DNA of 64,000 nucleotides, from assembly GCF_016545825.1 (NCBI RefSeq), contig NC_052614.1:63524528-63588527 (forward strand), in the 5' to 3' direction. The translations under genes were made by a program, and so were the position numbers. This DNA comes from Eucalyptus grandis. Its lineage: Eukaryota; Streptophyta; Magnoliopsida; Myrtales; Myrtaceae. The first letter of the stretch is position 1. Every line of letters begins with the position of its first letter. The notes under the pieces were generated by a model. It saw nothing but the letters and a program-made list of their open reading frames with translations. It was not told where the DNA came from and did not search any database. Shown here one piece after another: positions 47,807 to 61,987 of this stretch.

Positions 47807-50800
47807 ATGGATTTGCTGCCGGCGGAGACGTCGCAGCAGCTGGGGCGGAAGCACGGCTTCCGGTCGCTGAAGCTGGCGGCCGTCGACATGGCCGACGCCC
47901 TCGGGGACCAGCCCTTCGGGACCGAGTACGGCCGCCTCCCCAACGGCCTCGCCTACTACGTCCGCCCCAACTCCAAGCCCCGAATGAGGGCCGCCCTCGC
48001 CCTCGTCGTCAAAGTCGGGTGAGCAAACCAGCCCCCTGAGCTCGCGCGCGCGCGCGCTCTCCTCCTTTTTTTTTTTTTTTTGGTGTTGTTATCGTATCGG
48101 ATGATAGGAGGCGATGTCGATCGGGTAGGGAGGCTCGAGATCGAAGGTGTGTTGGTAGCCTGGAGTGAGCTTCGAGCGTTGCATTCGAGTTTGATTGTAG
48201 GTGTCGAGTGAGGTCGCCGAGTTGCCGAGTGAACTGTTGGAATGTGGTAGTGGAATCGGTTTGCGAATGAGATACGGCGAGGTAGGTTGGAAATTGCGAA
48301 GTAGCGTCGACCGAAAGGACTGCTTTTGATGTTTAGGGGTTTTTCTGTTTCCCGGCTGATGCGAATTTCGTCTTGTGATGAAGAGAATCATGTGATGAGG
48401 GAAACAGAATGTGTAATTTGTAGAAATGGAAAAATGGTGGGATGTTTGAGATTAGCCGCTACTTTTGGAAAATCTGTCTGCAATGATAGTGGATGAAACT
48501 GTCACTCTCCCGTGAGGAGATGCTTTTCTCGGGCTTGTGCTAGTGAGGTCGGGTCATTAACATATTTGCATGGACGAGCGGTCCGAACTCGTGACTGATC
48601 CATCCGAGTCTTATATTAAGTGTCGGTATGTGTCGTCTGGTATACAAGTCAAAACTCAGACCAAAACCAATGCCTGAATACCTTGTGGTTGAGGTGATAT
48701 GTCTTTAAGCCCGATTGTCACGCGATTATATCAAGTAGTTGGCATGGAGATCACATGCAATGTGGCTTTGTGTGTCTTTCATACCTAGGAGCACATGTGG
48801 TAGGTGTGGACCCCTATTACTATCGGCATTCTTTGTTTATGCACATTACAGAACCTGATGACAGTCTAGGATTCCACCTTCATTGCCATTCTCGGTTCTT
48901 TGCTAAAGAGAAACAACAGGGGGCCGTCTTTTATCTAGCTATTAGTTACACTTTGTGCGTTGCTTATTTCTATGGTAAAACATCTCGCTGGTTTGACAAA
49001 GAGGATAACCTATTGTGTTTGCGGCAGCTCAGTCTTGGAAGAGGATGATGAGCTTGGAGTGGCTCACATAATTGAGCACCTTGCTTTCAGTGCCACTAAC
49101 AGATATACCAATCATGATATCGTGAAATTCCTAGAGAGTATCGGAGCAGAATTTGGTGCTTGTCAAAATGCTGTGACATCTTCTGATCAGACCATATACG
49201 AGTTGTTTGTTCCTGTTGACAAGCCTGAGCTACTGTCTCAGGCTATCTCTATTTTGGCAGAGTTCAGTTCTGAGGTACCAACAAAACTTGGCAGTTTGAT
49301 AGTTATTGGCTCTCTTGATGTGTTCAGCATTAATAATTGTGGACTTCAGGTTCGGGTCTCAAAAGACGATCTGGAAAAAGAACGAGGAGCTGTCTTAGAA
49401 GAATACAGAAGTAACAGGAATGCAACTGGAAGAATGCAGGATGCTCATTGGCTTTTGTTGATGGAAGGTTCAAAGGTATTTCCAAGTAAAAAAAAAAGGC
49501 ATATTCCCATTTCTTTCTATCTTTCTTTTACTGATATTTCAGTGACTATTTGCTATGCTGCAATTTTTTACCGCGTCCAAGGAGAGTTTTGTTTGAAGAA
49601 TGTACTTCTTTTATTTCTAAGCTCTTTTTATAATGGTACAGAAGTCTTGTTGCTTTAGCCTCTAGGATGGTCAAATTAAAAGATGTTTTCATAGCCATGC
49701 TTGTGGAAATTACGAAGGATGTGTTTTTGCATCGCTTTTGAGTTCAGTTCGTGGTAGCCTTCTATTACCTTGCCAAATTAATAGACAATCAGGTAGAAGT
49801 CATTTCAACAAAAATAGCATGTCTTTTTGCCTTTTTCATCCCCTCTTTCTGAGGTGGGGCATCCTCTTTCCCTTTACCATTCTATCTTCTTTAGGATTTT
49901 TTTTTTCTGTTTCCTTGTCTTTTAGTGAAGCTGCAATGAAAGAGTAGGACTATGAGGTGACTAGAATTTGAAAAATTGGCTGGTGATTGTAATTTTCTAA
50001 AGGTCAACTAAAGGAAAAGAAAGCTTCCCCAAAAGTGCTGGCATTTAAAGTTACAGAGGAAGTTATATTGGCTAGTGAGAAATTGAAGTTTACCTTGGTG
50101 AAGTTGCATCATAGGCCAAGAGTGAAAACTTTTCCTAAGCCTAAGATCTGTTCATAGTCACATTTCTTCTTTGATTTCTCATCAAAGTGACTAATTGGAA
50201 TCGGGAAATTGCAGTATGCAGAGCGCTTACCTATTGGCACAGAAGCGGTGATTCGAACTGTCTCTGCTGAGACTGTGAAGCAGTTTTATCAGAAATGGTA
50301 CCAGTTATGTCATATGGCAGTTATAGCTGTTGGAGACTTTCCTGACACTCAGGTTTGGTGTCATTATATACATATACTTTCCATCCCAAAGCACCATGTT
50401 TAGTTACCATATTTCCTTGATTTCTAAAGCTCTTCTTCTCCATTACAGAGTGTAGTTGATATGATAAAGACTCATTTTGGGCAGAAAGGTGCAGTGCCTG
50501 ACCTCCAACCCATTCCTACCTATTCAGTTCCATCTCATGACGAACCTCGATTTTCATATTTTGTTGAACGTGAAGCTGCTGGGGTGAGTGTGTGCTTAAT
50601 TTTCTCTTTTGTACATGATATGAGCCTTTGTTTGTTATACTGGAAGTGTTTCTTCATGACTCCATAAGCTTGATGTGTACTGGTGCAGAGTTTCGTAATG
50701 ATCAGCTACAAAATGCCAGCCGATGATTTAAAAACCGTGAAGGACTACAAAGACTTGCTCACAGAATCTGTGTTCCTTCATGCCCTAAACCAAAGATTTT

Positions 50801-53648
50801 TCAAGCAATCTCGGAGGAATGATCTGCCCTATTTCTCATGTTCAGCTGATTCAGATGTCTTAGTTCGTCCACTAAAGGCCTATGTGATAACAGCATCATG
50901 CAAAGAAGGAGGGACCATGGAGGCTCTAGAATCAATGCTCACGGAGGTCAATTTTCTCTTAGGTTAATAAACTTCTTTGTTGTTTATCGTCCTTCAACCA
51001 CATTTATGTTTCAGGTGGCAAGGGTGAGGATCCATGGTTTTTCAGAACGCGAAATATCTATTGTTCGAGCTTTGCTATTATCGGAGATAGAATCTGCTTA
51101 TCTGGAACGTGATCAAATGCAATCAACCAGCCTGCGAGATGAATTGATCCAAGTATTTCCATGATCTATTATAATCTTGATAACGTCATTATTTATATTT
51201 GTTGGTGTTAAAAATGATTAATTTTTATATATAAACCTGCAGCATTTTTTGCGTGGTGAGCCTGTAATTGGTATTGAGTATGAGGCACAACTCCAGAAAA
51301 CTATCTTACCCCGTGAGTAATCATAACCATATAATGTAGTTTAGTGCTTTTCCAGACCAAAGAAAATAGAGGTTGTGAGCATTGACTAAGTCCTTTCGTA
51401 CTTGTAGATATTTCATCATTAGATGTATCAAAATATGCGGAGAAGCTGCTTACCTCGAGCAGCTGTGTCATTAAGGCCATTGAGCCTCAAGTATCTGCAA
51501 AGGTGGATGATCTTAGAAGTGTTGTATTGAAGGTCAATTTTCTAGAGGAGGCAAAACAAATTCCACCATGGGATGAAGAACTTATTCCGGAAGAGATTGT
51601 CCCCCTGAAGCCAAATCCAGGGTAAAGTTCAGCCAAGAGTCTCTTCTTGTACTTGTACTTGCCTTTGGATGTAATAAAATCATAACTTTTCTACATCTAA
51701 TTCATGCATATCCTCCAACCATGTTCCTATCTCATTCTGTATAGTTATTGTTTACTCTCTTCTAGGTGAATGGTAGTTCTGGATTTTACTCTCCCAAATG
51801 TAGTTTCATCTGAGTTGCTTAATGAACATGTGAATTAAGATTCAAAGGAATTCCTCAAATATTCATAATTCTGCTTGTTGAGATCTTCTTGCTGGTTTTG
51901 AGATGGTCGTGCTATAAAACTAGAGGTCGGCAAATCACTCATGGAACATCTAGGGATATCACTGTCAGCTATCTTATAATTGCATGTCTCAAGCCTAGCT
52001 CATGATTTGTGGTATAAAATTTAACTAGTATCTGTCAAAGTATTTGGGTATTGAACTTGTCAGGTTACAGTTATTGTGATTATTTCCATTTCCACTATGG
52101 TCCTCAGCCAATCAAGATATAATTAACAACTAAGGTTCTTAACGAGTTATACACATCATTTAACTGCTCCCCAGACCTCCATTGTGATTTCCCTTTTTTG
52201 TATTGAATGAACTGTATTCTGTAGATTAATATCTTCCTAGAGTTCTACTTCTAACAACATGGAAACACCTCAAAGGGTGATTTGTACAGACAACATTGTG
52301 ATCGACTATTATGAATCTTGAAAAGTGCTGATGTTGCTGCAAAAGCATCATGCAGATTCTGTAACAGGGTTAAACTACCTAAGACTGATTTTGTAATTCT
52401 TCGAACTTCTTATTCTTCTGTCAACTAGCTATTCAATCAATCTAGCTGGACAATTCTTTCAGGCACATTTGCATTTGAACTTTGACATTCAAACTTTAAC
52501 CTTGTAAGGATGTCCTTTTCAGCTATATTACCCAGCAGCTTGAATACTCAAACATCGGAGCCACTGAATTGATCCTATCCAATGGGATGAGAGTATGTTA
52601 TAAATGTACTGACTTCCTTGATGACCAGGTAAAGTCTGGCCTTCCGTGCCTTGTTAGCTCCTGATTGTGAGTACTTTACGTGCACTATCTCCAGGCAGTG
52701 CATCCTGAATGTTATGACATTGTTCTGAATAGCCATCATTTTCATAATCTATGAATGCCATTCATCAGATTATGTATGCTTCCTTGCAAGGAAGGGGCCA
52801 TTAGTGGCAGAGAGAGAAAGAAAACATGGATTTCACCAGTCCTGCTATCTTAAATCCCTGCGCATGCATGTATTATCTGCTAAGTTGTAGAGCAGTCAAA
52901 ATATTTAAAGGTTATAATCCTAATGTAGATTTGGCTCTTGAGATAAAATGTGAGTACCTTTTGGCTCTTGGAAAGATGTGTATCTGGCACCTTTAAGAAT
53001 TTCTTTTCTACCAGAACTGATGAAAATAGGCTTTGGCTGGAGAAAGGAGTTATGATAACACCACATGCATATATCATGGCATCATATGCTTGAACAAGTG
53101 CATACTTGACATACATCTTCACATCATTTTATTTCCAGTTGGTTTTCATTGTTCAGCTATAGGTTTGTCTGTTGCTTGATCAACGCAAAATTAATTTATT
53201 CTGGAGAAAGCTAGTTGTAAGCAGTCTAACCTTCTTCTCTGTGTCCTGGAGGTCGAGCAATCTTCAAAGATCTTCTTAAGCCTTTTGTTGCTGCAGGATT
53301 CTCAGCTCTAGAATCTATTGGTCATGACCAAAAAAAGTCTAGTTGAACTTGAAGGTGCCAATGCTCACTTGTTTCCTTGGAATCAGTACTGATATTTGGC
53401 TTTCCAGGAAGCTAGAGGAAGTTGATTTCTGTCTTAGGTTGAAAATTATCAAAAGCTTTAGTTCCTACTTCATGAACCTCCTCATTGAATTATATTATGC
53501 TGGTGAACTTATGTGCATTGAAAAATGTCATGTTAGTGATGACTGGTTCATTGTTCGCTTAGATGAAAGAACTAACTGATTTGTTGGCTGTGCAAAGGTT
53601 TATCTGATGGAGCCAACATATCGAATGTTAACTCCTTAGCCCCCTTCT

Positions 53649-53708
<60 letters not shown>

Positions 53709-56700
53709 TATCTAATTCATTGATAGTTCTGCACTATAGGTCCTGTTTACTGGCTTTTCATATGGGGGTCTATCTGAAGTATCGGAGAATGAATATTTTT
53801 CATGCTCTATGGGATCAACAATTGCTGGAGAAATTGGTGTATATGGCTATAGACCTTCTGTACTAATGGATATGCTTGCTGGTAAGAGAGCTGAAGTTGG
53901 TACAAAAATTGGAGCTTATATGAGGTCTTTTTCTGGGGATTGCTCTCCTTCAGACCTGGAAACTGCTCTGCAGGTTTGACTTAGTAATTCTATTGTCAGG
54001 ACTGAAGAATCCAGTCATGTCATTGTTACATATAGTAATTGCATATCACGTCTTCCGAAGGATCAACTGTAGTTCTTAATTTGTCATCTTTTTTCTGTTG
54101 ATTATTTAAATAGCATAGGCTTGGCTAGACTGCAAGACTAGATACATCCTTCTAACCTCAATCCATCTCTTTAGTATGCTTATCTCATTTTCATTGCATT
54201 GTTAAACCGTGTTCCTCATACTTTCCTTGACATCTCTCTCTCTATCCCCCCACCCCCTTCCCTCTCCCTCTCTCTGTCTCTGTCTCTGTCTCTCTCTGTC
54301 TCTCTCTCTCACATCCATCTAAATTAATTGGGTTGGACTGTATACTAGTACTAATTCCTTTTTAATTGTTCAGCTGTGAAAACCTACATGGTGCTATTGG
54401 TGAGAAGTGCATGTTAAAAAACAGCAATTACCAGTTTATTGATAAATGATGAATACTCCATCACTTTATAAAATTGTCATTTTGATTATATCCTGTCAAC
54501 ACCATAGATCTGCATCATGCCATTGTTCTGGTAGCGTTAACGGTATAAAGAATGCTATGGGCCCACTCCCACAAAGATCTCTATGTATTTGTCTAGTATA
54601 TGGCAACTGAGACAAAAATGCTTAGCCAATTCCATGCGTCAAACCAAAAAAGTCCATTGTTCTTCCAATTTTACAATCTTCCAATCATTATCAACGGGTC
54701 TTTCTTTCTCTAATTCCGTCCATTCCAATTCGTTTCTGATACATCCCAAGGAAAATCTCGAATTGCATTCCAAATTGACTGGTTAGTTTGAGCTTTTGTG
54801 TTGTCTCCTTAAATCATGCATATTTAGATTTGTCTCGATGCTCCTTAAAGAATTAGAAAGAACAATTCTTGGAAGGAAAGAAAAAGATAGATAGGAGGAC
54901 CAAATAAGATTTGTGAAAGACTTCAGAGTTGTCAAACAGTGTTGTGAAGCAATATACTAGAAGAAAGATCATCATATTGGACAGAATCCCTTGAACACTA
55001 CCTGAAATAGTGAATCGCGCTCCAGTGTTATGGCAACTGGGCCCATGCATCTTTTTATATCTGTACATTCAGATCAACCACTAGTGTCAGAGAAAATGTA
55101 GATACACATAGTCTTCATAAATACAGCATCTCTCATTTTTTAGGTGACATCTTAGAAGTTGTAGGATTATATCGTCACAAGAACAAACAAGCTGTAGCAT
55201 TCTCCTACCACAACCAAAGGTTACCAAATTATGAACCAAATATTAGATAAGACGATGTGGCACCCTCAACAGCAGCATCTGCTTGTAATCTTATTCATTT
55301 CAAGATGGGTGTTTTAAGTCTTTCTATGATTTGGATTTGGTAGTCTCCTAGAACCCTAACCGGCAAGAGTTGCCAATGCCTTGCTTGCATCATATGTAGT
55401 CACTTGGGCAGCCTTTTATCTATTTAGATATCTGCTGACATAGAATCTATAGGATGTCCATATTTTCATCCTATGTTTCTTGCAAGGATATGATTCTCTT
55501 AACTGAGTAGCGAGCTGCCTAGAGTTTGAACTTATTTGAGTGAGGATACCCTATTTCGACATGTGGAATTTGCTATCATGTTTCTTTGAATATTACTCAG
55601 TAATTTGCATTTGCATTTTACATGTTACACTGCTGTTCATGTCTTCAATACTGAATTCTTCATTTTGAAATTGGCAGCTTGTTTATCAACTATTTGCTAC
55701 CAGTGTGGAACCGGGAGAAGAGGATGTCAAAATTGTCATGCAGATGGCTGAAGCAGCAGTTCGTGCTCAAGAGAGGGATCCTTATACTGCTTTTGTAAAC
55801 CGTGTGAGAGAGCTCAATTATGGAAACTCGCACTTTTTCAGGGTATGCCTGGCATCATGGTTTTATTTCTCAGTTTGATTCTAAGATGGTTATTCCAAGG
55901 TCAGAGATGAGCAAAAAAATTTCTCTGCAGCCCATAAAGACAAGTGACCTCAAAAGAGTAGACCCAAGAAGAGCCTGTGAATACTTTAGTCGCTGTTTTA
56001 AGGATCCATCAACCTTTACAGTTGTGATTGTTGGCAGTATAAGTCCTACAATTGCCGTCCCTCTCATCTTGCAATATCTGGTAAGTAATTTTTCCAGCTT
56101 ACGATTTCTCGATTGCTGGAGATTTGAAAGCCTTCTGATAATTGTGTTCTGATTCTTCACGTAGGGCGGAATTCCTAGGCCTCCTGAGCCAATATTAAGA
56201 TATAGTCGTGATGACCTCAAGGGCTTGCCAGTCACTTCTCCTACAAAGATTGTCAGGTGGGTTCTTCAGTTATCATGTCACCCCTCCCACCAAAACAAGA
56301 AGGGGGGAGATTAGGATCTCTTGTTCTCTGAGAACTGTTCAAATTTGAAGAATTGAGGACTTTATGAAATGAGTCCGGAAATAAGCTACTTGTGTCAAAT
56401 CTCCACTGACTGGCCACACTATCCTTCTTTCTTCTAGTTTTAGCTAGTGCCCTTGCACTCTACTCTCTCTTAATATCTTTAAGAATACTTCAAAGTCAGT
56501 TCTCTATGTTCAACATCCTTTATTTCTTACATTGGATTTTGCTTTTCATATGGGATAGCGATTTGGTATGCTTCGGTAGGAGTGAAGTGTGTGGATGGGC
56601 TTCCTCTAATTTCTTTGTGATGAAGCTTAACTTACCTGTTCTGGATTCTAATACACTAAAAAGCTTAATTTATCTGTTCTGGATTCTGATACTCTACATA

Positions 56701-58985
56701 CCCTTATAGAGAAGTTGTTAGGAGTCCCATGGTGCAAGCTCAGTGTTCTGTCCAGATCTGCTTTCCTGTGGAATTGAAAAATGGAACAATGGTATGTGGT
56801 TCCTTGTGATTGATATTTTCACACATTATGGAGTGAGAGGGTTTCCATGCTTTTCTGACCAATTTCTGTTTGTACTTCGGTCATAAAACATATCGTGAAT
56901 AAAGGTGGAGGAGATTCACTCTATTGGATTTTTGAGCAAACTTCTTGAAACAAAGCTAATGCAGGTTCTTCGTTTCAAGCATGGGCAGGTATTTGCTGTG
57001 CAGACATTGTTTATGCGTCTGTTCTTGTGGCTGTCATTTAGTTCTTACCATTATGTACAGATCTATTCCACTGGGGTTACAGTATTTCTTGGCAGTAATA
57101 GACCTTCAAGGACTGGTGATGTACGTGGTGACATTAGCATTAATTTTTCTTGTGATCCAGAAATCTCCTTGAAGCTGGTAATTTCCATTTCAATTATCTC
57201 TTGCTTTTGCCGGATCTATGAGGTTGATGCCCTAATTTTAGTTCATTTTGCTATGTATCTTGACAGGTTGATCTCACTTTGGATGAAATACAACGTCTTC
57301 AAGAGCAAGGCCCATCAGAAGAGGATGTTTTGACAATTCTGGAGATCGAACAAAGAGCTCATGAAGATGGAGTGCAGGTGAAAGTGAAATTATTCTTGGA
57401 GATTCTGCATTCTTTATGATAATGATCTATTAGTATATTGGAGCCTTATGAATTTTCACCATTGATCTATTTCTGGTTTTTTTCTTTTTCAGGAGAACTA
57501 TTACTGGCTGGATAAAATTTTGCGCAGCTACCAATCAAGAGTTTATTCCGGAGACGTGGGCACTTCGTTTAAGGTGAGTTATTGGGGTCATCCTCTTCCT
57601 TTTTATGGCGTTTTTTCATTCTGCATCATTCATCTCACTGTGTGGTTTCTGCACATTTGTTTCATTTGGTCAAGTAGCACTAAACTACGATTTTATGTGG
57701 CATGAAAATCCATGTGAAAATCAGAACCTGTGCAGGATCTGTTCATTGACGTTTTGAATGTTCTAAAAAAGGTCTGGGGTTTTGTAGGAATCAAAGAACA
57801 TAAATATTCAATGATGGAAGCTAATGCAAATTAGTTGGATGATCTTGCTTGGACTGTTCTTCTTGATACATTTGTAAAGAAGTATGAGCATAAATAAGAC
57901 TGTTGTTGTATACAGTATATAAATTTTTGCCTTCCCATTCCATTAAAGTTCAAAAGTGAATCTACAACTATAAATTCCACACAATTAATATAATATGATT
58001 GTCAGAACATCCATCCCAAAAGTTTAAATTATTAGGTAGAGGTAGACTGCACGCCTATATATACCCGGTGGATAAGTGATGTGGAATACTAAAATACCCT
58101 CTCACATGCAAACTGAATTTTGAGACATCCATGTGCAATAAACTTTGGGGAAAGTGGCTGTGATAATATGATAAAATAACCAAACTGAAAGTTTTAGATC
58201 ATTTGGTGGAGGAACAGAGTACGTATATAGAACCCGCCAAATGCCATGGACAAGTGTTGTATGTTACTATAATGATGTTACTTAATCTTGTAGCAGAAGA
58301 GGGACAGCTTTGACAGTATGTCTAATGACTCGTCCCATCCTTTACATTTCTGGCGCAGGTTCAAGATGAAGGACGCTCAAAAGTTAGAGAATCTCTTGCT
58401 CCATCAACAGCCCAGTCGGCATTACAAAGAATAATACCTTTTCCTTGTAAGAAGCAGTACACAGTGGTGATTTTGCTGCCACAAAGGTCTCGCCTCCAGA
58501 TGTTAAAATCACTATTTGGGTTCTCTCGGATCACACACGCTAGAGATGCGAAGGTCAGTTGCAATTAACTGGACATTTCTCGCCACTTGTGAATTAGCTA
58601 CACCCTAGAGATTTATTGTTTCAACGATAATCCTAGGAACTTCTTATTTGCCCTTATCACTCTCGTGCATTGATCGACCCTCTCCTGTTCTCCATCGGTC
58701 AGCCAGTCCTCAGTCCTGCAAGTACTTTAACGAACGTCATAATCGGGACCTGGAAAATATATTTAGCATTTGCAAACTATAGTCATGAGTGCCTTTTCTA
58801 GTGTTGCATTGGTTTAAGCTCCTCATCATTTATCACTTTTTTTCTTTCATTTGAGTTTATCTTTTACTTTTAAAGGCAGTAATTGCGGAAAATTTGCTCT
58901 CATGCAGATTTTAGCAGGTGTCGCTGCTATGGCAGTCTTGGCTCTGAGTTTGTGGAGATACTCACGCCGATCTGCGAATTCGTAG
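47807..58985 (+). CDS. M16 family zinc protease, PQQL-like (insulinase family)
   Basis: Twenty-one exons sum to 1010 aa, the usual size for this plant family (Arabidopsis At5g56730). Exons: 47807-48018, 49028-49274, 49350-49475, 50215-50352, 50449-50583, 50689-50946, 51015-51152, 51243-51312, 51408-51621, 52523-52628, 53740-53973, 55678-55842, 55931-56080, 56165-56256, 56710-56791, 56905-56988, 57061-57177, 57267-57377, 57493-57573, 58359-58553 and 58908-58985. Phases agree throughout. The start MDLLPAETSQQLGRKHGF is followed by the M16 fold; the inverted zinc motif HIIEH is at about 49066-49080 in exon 2, with the downstream glutamate region KERGAVLEEYRSN in exon 3. Two M16 N/C-type halves follow, as in pitrilysin-like enzymes. 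The last exon encodes a hydrophobic segment (ILAGVAAMAVLALSLW) followed by RYSRRSANS, so the protein is probably C-terminally membrane-anchored. Substrates are unknown. No clear plastid transit peptide is seen. Confidence 0.94.
53650..53709. repeat. CT microsatellite in intron 10 of the protease gene
   Basis: Some 55-60 bp of nearly pure CT with one CG interruption, about 30 bp before the intron 10 acceptor. A second, less regular CT/GTCT tract lies at about 54232-54311 in intron 11. These extend the polypyrimidine context and probably vary in length between individuals. Confidence 0.9.
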
Positions 58986-59085
58986 GAGATTTTTGTCAAG
59001 TTAAACGCCGCATAGGACGTAGCTCATTCACTAAGGTACAGCTCGTGATACTTCGAGATGTCGAACTTTACAAGGGTAGAAACAT

Positions 59086-59451
59086 TAGCTGATAGATAGA
59101 ACTTGGGCGGTTTTAAGCTCACATTTCGAGCCTACTTCATCTGATCGGCTCTTGTTTTACGAACTCAGAAACATTAAACAACATATCTACCGTTTCTGAA
59201 CAAGACACAACTGAAGAATTCTTCTGAAAAATCACTTAGATTTCTGAATTGCTCGTATTCTCCAGAGATTGATTTGAACCGGTGAACGATTGACGCAATC
59301 TTCAGCTACGGGTCTGCTGCTTTTGAATATCATTAGATTTATCTGATGAAACCGTTTTACATAGTTTACATATGCATTAGGATTGTTGCTTCGACGGTGT
59401 TGATCGGCCTCGCCGGTTGTTTGACTAGAGGGTCGGTGCTGTATGAGGGTA
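59086..59451. other. Intergenic DNA left of the assembly gap
   Basis: This stretch contains the 3' UTR of the protease gene and AT-rich sequence. A hydrophobic short frame beginning near 59346 runs into the gap and is not supported as a gene. Confidence 0.5.
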
Positions 59452-59551
59452 NNNNNNNNNNNNNNNNNNNNNNNNNNNNNNNNNNNNNNNNNNNNNNNNN
59501 NNNNNNNNNNNNNNNNNNNNNNNNNNNNNNNNNNNNNNNNNNNNNNNNNNN
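59452..59551. other. Assembly gap (100 N)
   Basis: Exactly 100 unknown bases, the usual placeholder for a scaffold join of unknown size. Gene order across it rests on the scaffolding. Confidence 0.98.
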
Positions 59552-59976
59552 CGACTTCATTTTATTTAATATTTTTTTTTTTTTTTGATCAAGATGCTCT
59601 GGCTTTTAGAGTTGATGGACTCATAAATTTCCCAATTTCAGTTTCCATATGCATTTCTCCTTTATAAAGTGCATTAACTACCAAAAGGACGATCCATCAC
59701 ATTTCTTCCAAATAAACTCCAATCACGTCATTCGCCTAGAAAGATCAAATTCTCGCCGAAAATGATATCAAATTCTCATGCAAGCATTTTCCTAAGAATG
59801 ACATAGGCAGTTCTCCGTGCAATTCTAAATTGTTTTGCTCGAATGGATCACACGAAACGAAGACGACGCATAATGTTTTGAGAATACCTAATGGGTCTCT
59901 TATGCAGAAAAAAAGAAAAGAAAAAAAATATATAATGTATATATATATACATATATCCCTGCAGTGGTCCTTGGAA

Positions 59977-60072
59977 TGGGCCTATGAGGCCCATAAGGAT
60001 GTCTCGCGCTTTCAGGCCCAACTCATTCTCTCCATCCTCTACGCGACACACATATAAAATCCAAAACCCTAA
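59977..60072 (+). promoter_or_regulatory. Ribosomal protein gene promoter: site II motifs and telo-box
   Basis: TGGGCC at 59977-59982, its reverse GGCCCA at 59988-59993 and 60015-60020, and a telo-box AAACCCTAA at 60064-60072 lie 100-200 bp before the S30 start codon. Site II plus telo-box is the known arrangement for plant ribosomal and other growth-coupled genes, where TCP-type factors act. A CT microsatellite (about 60128-60166) fills the leader. Confidence 0.8.
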
Positions 60073-60177
60073 TTTCGTCTCCCTTCTCCAGCACACGATC
60101 AGCGGACCCGACGACGCCGGCAGAAGATCTCTCTCTCTCTACCTCTCTCTCTCTCTCTCTCTCTCTGAAACTTCTCC

Positions 60178-60590
<413 letters not shown>

Positions 60591-61987
60591 GGCGGCTTCA
60601 TTGGAGCCCGAAAGGAAGAGAAGAGGAGCTGTGTAGGTCTCTGCAAAAAAGATGGGCTTTTTTTCTTTTTTTGGGTTTTTCGTTTCTTCATTGGATTGTG
60701 TTATGCTTTTGAATTTTAGGGACTTGAAAGATACTGGATCATGTTGAGGTTTTGCCTACCCACTTATTAGCTAATAGATAATGGTAGTTTTTGTTTCCCA
60801 GCTGGTTATCAAGTTGTTGATCATGGATGGCTGAGCTTTCTCTTCATATGCTTTTTTGGTTACTTTTACTTGAATTGAATTGCGCGCGACGAGCGGCGTC
60901 GGTGTTTCGATTGGTTGTTCTGGTTCCGCAAGATTTATGTATGTGGAGGAAGATGGGTGTGCTAGAAAGCATTGGGATGTCTTGGGGATGCCGAATGCCG
61001 ATTCGCCCTTGGTAATGACTGGTGTCTGGCAAAACTCATGAGTTTCATTATGAATTGAAGAAGGTGAAGTTATTGGGTTAAGTGGTGTCTGGCACTCGAC
61101 CCAGGTGTAAGCTAAACTAGTAGGTATTAAGCTAACCATGCGCAAATTGAAGAATGCATGATGAATCATTAGACTTACCCTGAGATGGCCTCTCAACTTT
61201 TTTGAATGTACCCAGATGATGATGATGATGATGTTGATGGGAGCTGGCAAGTGTTGCTTGTTAGGTTAGTGTTGGGAATGTCGCATGCCAGCATGTGGAA
61301 TGTAGGCATGCTGGAGGGCTGAATTTTTTAGTTTTTTGAAGTTTATTTGGGATGCTGGTTGAGGTTGTTTTACCGTGCACAATTTGGCGAAAAGGAATTG
61401 CAATTACATCTTTCCAGCTACTGGGACTCTGTATGAGTACACCCTTTCTTTGGGAAATATTCGCAGTTGGACGGACCTCTCGAGTTCTTGTGTCCTAAAC
61501 GACCTCAATTATGTAAACGCATGGCTGTCTGGTGGTGAGACCTCATGACTGCAAGGCAGTTCCAATCTCGGACGGTGGCAGCAAGGACATCTTGTCTTCG
61601 TGCAATGCCGAAACACAACCAAAAGTAAAAAAGAAAAAAGGTGCGATTGTGAGCGTTGATACTAAGTACTTATTGATTGAGATCGATCGAATGAAGCTTA
61701 AGGTGACCGGATTTTACTACTGTTACATGAGATTCATCTTTCTTGCCCGAAGCGAAAGTCCCAGTAAGTGAGGCTGAGCTGAGGTTCGCTCTGACGAGAC
61801 AGTCGCCCCTGCTATGTCTAACCTCGGCTTACAGGCTTTCAGTAATCAGCAATGCCATATATATACATCCAGCTCCAAAAAGTTGTTTCTTTTTACCCTT
61901 TTCCAGGCAATAAATCTCCATATGGTTGCTGGCAGTCTAAGTTTTCAGAAGCTTAAAACAAGTTCAAATCAAGAAAGCACGAGCACC
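60591..61987. other. Intergenic DNA between S30 and the ILR1-like gene
   Basis: It holds the S30 3' UTR (T-rich to about 60730), a GAT microsatellite (about 61216-61236) and unremarkable DNA. The S30 gene and the hydrolase gene are convergent here. No further gene is supported. Confidence 0.5.

Noticed and set aside
49447..49658. Continuation of the protease frame past 49475 and other in-frame intron stretches
   Set aside because: Homology to the family stops at the GT donor and resumes at 50215; the continuation is intronic read-through.
59346..59588. Small membrane protein frame spanning the N gap
   Set aside because: Half of it is unknown sequence and no family resemblance is visible in the rest.
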